Below, one piece after another: positions 63,114 through 64,000 of a stretch of DNA of 64,000 bases. Under the pieces are notes generated by a model, which saw only the letters and a list, made by a program, of their open reading frames with translations, was not told the DNA's origin and did not search any database. Position numbers and translations under genes: made by a program. Source of the stretch: Pseudomonas sp. (GTDB lineage: Bacteria; Pseudomonadota; Gammaproteobacteria; Pseudomonadales; Pseudomonadaceae); assembly GCF_030683065.1 (NCBI RefSeq), contig NZ_JAUXMX010000061.1, forward strand, positions 1 through 64,000. Direction: 5' to 3'. Position 1 is the first letter of the stretch; each line of letters starts with the position of its first letter.

Positions 63114-64000
63114 AATCGATCCAGCGGCGCTTGAGCCTGGGCTTGATCAGCATCTTGCTGGTGGTTGGCCTGCTCCTGGTGCAGACCAGCCTGTGGCTGT
63201 TCGATCTCGGTTTGCGCAGTTACCTGCAAGCGGATTTGCGCGATGAAGCCGAGTCGCTGCTGGCGGCCATGGTGCGTGGCCCGCAGGGCATTCAGTTGGA
63301 TGAGCAGCGCCTCAGCGCGGCTTTTCAGCGACCATTCTCGGGGCATTATTTTCGTATCGACTTTGCTGACAAGACCTGGCGCTCGCGTTCGCTATGGGAC
63401 AGTGAACTGCAGCCGGCGCCGCAGCCCGGGCTGCAGGACGAATTGGGAGACGGCCCGCAGGGTCAGTTACTACTGACCTACCGTGGCGACTATCAGCGCT
63501 TTGGCCAGCAGCTGTCAGTTCTGGTGGCTCAGGATTACACGCCGATGCTGCAGAGTTTACGTCGTGTACAGCAAATGGGCCTGGGGCTGGGTGTGGCCGC
63601 CTTGCTGCTGATCTTGCTGTTGCAGCGCCTGACCGTTAGTCGTGCATTACGCCCGCTGGAGCAGGTGCGCCAGCAGATCGCCCAACTGCAACAAGGACAA
63701 CGTAGCGCACTGGACAGCGGCGTGCCCCGCGAGCTGGAGCCATTGGTGGGGCAGATCAACCACCTGCTGGCGCACACCGAAGACACCCTGAAACGCTCGC
63801 GCAATGCCCTGGGCAACCTCGGTCATGCGCTGAAAACGCCTTTAGCGGTGCTGGTCAGTCTGGCCGGACGTGAAGAGCTGCACGGCTATCCTGCGTTGCG
63901 CGCCAGCCTGCTCGATAACCTGCAGCAGATCGAGCAGCGCCTGGAGCGCGAGCTGGGCCGTGCGCGGTTGACTGGCGAGGCTTTGCCCGGTGCGCACTTC
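63110..64000 (+). CDS. bqsS: Sensor histidine kinase, BqsS/CarS-like (3' end outside window)
   Basis: The frame starts at TTG 63110, overlapping the regulator stop (TTGA), and is open to the window end (297 codons seen). TM1 is at about 11–31, a periplasmic sensor of ~120 residues follows, TM2 is at about 155–172, then HAMP, and the dimerisation helix with H239 in NLGHALKTPLAVL. The ATPase domain is cut off. RDEAE at 44–48, just outside TM1, resembles the RExxE iron-binding motif described for BqsS. Confidence 0.82.
   Translation, partial: MKSIQRRLSLGLISILLVVGLLLVQTSLWLFDLGLRSYLQADLRDEAESLLAAMVRGPQGIQLDEQRLSAAFQRPFSGHYFRIDFADKTWRSRSLWDSELQPAPQPGLQDELGDGPQGQLLLTYRGDYQRFGQQLSVLVAQDYTPMLQSLRRVQQMGLGLGVAALLLILLLQRLTVSRALRPLEQVRQQIAQLQQGQRSALDSGVPRELEPLVGQINHLLAHTEDTLKRSRNALGNLGHALKTPLAVLVSLAGREELHGYPALRASLLDNLQQIEQRLERELGRARLTGEALPGAHF

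Overview
This window is a stretch of a Pseudomonas chromosome, or that of a very close relative. The evidence is gene content and gene order: aer–acnA–rlmM–tusA; gltA divergent from sdhCDAB–sucAB–lpdG–sucCD followed by a BraB-type carrier and htpG; a MerR-controlled liuRABCDE leucine operon; and earP next to efp. Codon use is that of a GC-rich gammaproteobacterium. Almost everything is core metabolism. I found no phage, plasmid, CRISPR array, secretion system, defence island or biosynthetic cluster, and nothing I would call a new multi-gene system.

Layout. 1–103: 3' end of a 5S rRNA gene and the rRNA operon terminator. 120–2889: the only clearly accessory region. It holds a relic of an IS66 tnpC 3' end, then a decayed gene split by a complete IS66-family element (528–2575) with 17/18 inverted repeats and an 8-bp target duplication; its tnpB carries a nonsense codon. 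3245–15757: aer, acnA, rlmM, a small basic protein, tusA, a gamma-glutamylcyclotransferase-like gene broken by TAG, a DUF3080 lipoprotein with a MATE pump, pdxB and an ATP-NAD kinase-like gene. 16098–21164: ABC exporter, EamA exporter, ppnP, a DEDDh exonuclease, a beta-hydroxyacid dehydrogenase and a cysteine-cluster protein. 21389–34395: the TCA block. gltA and sdhC diverge from recognisable sigma-70 promoters, and several spacers hold RNA hairpins. 34679–39930: BraB/BrnQ carrier, DUF599 and MAPEG membrane proteins, an acidic lipoprotein, paired thioesterases and a membrane protein. 40084–46818: htpG with a near-consensus heat-shock promoter, a dienelactone hydrolase, an amidohydrolase, a chemoreceptor and a DUF3859 protein. 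46823–49267: OsmC protein, earP, efp. 49446–59608 (minus strand): DUF502, acetoacetyl-CoA synthetase, liuE-D-C-B-A-R. 60096–61641: a small conserved protein and a patatin-like lipase. 61804–64000: two paralogous PepSY proteins, a response regulator and a histidine kinase cut by the window end, resembling the BqsRS/CarRS system.

How the genes work together. gltA, acnA, sdh, suc and lpdG form most of the oxidative TCA cycle. The liu operon degrades leucine/isovalerate to acetyl-CoA and acetoacetate, which the adjacent synthetase can activate to acetoacetyl-CoA. EarP rhamnosylates Arg32 of EF-P, and that arginine is present here. Most worth a second look: the palindromic repeat family in every non-overlapping spacer of the liu cluster, the PepSY–two-component operon with a BqsR-like box and a hexanucleotide repeat in a signal peptide, the decayed IS66 locus, and the TAG-interrupted cyclotransferase. 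No searches were run: family names rest on motifs and remembered homologues.
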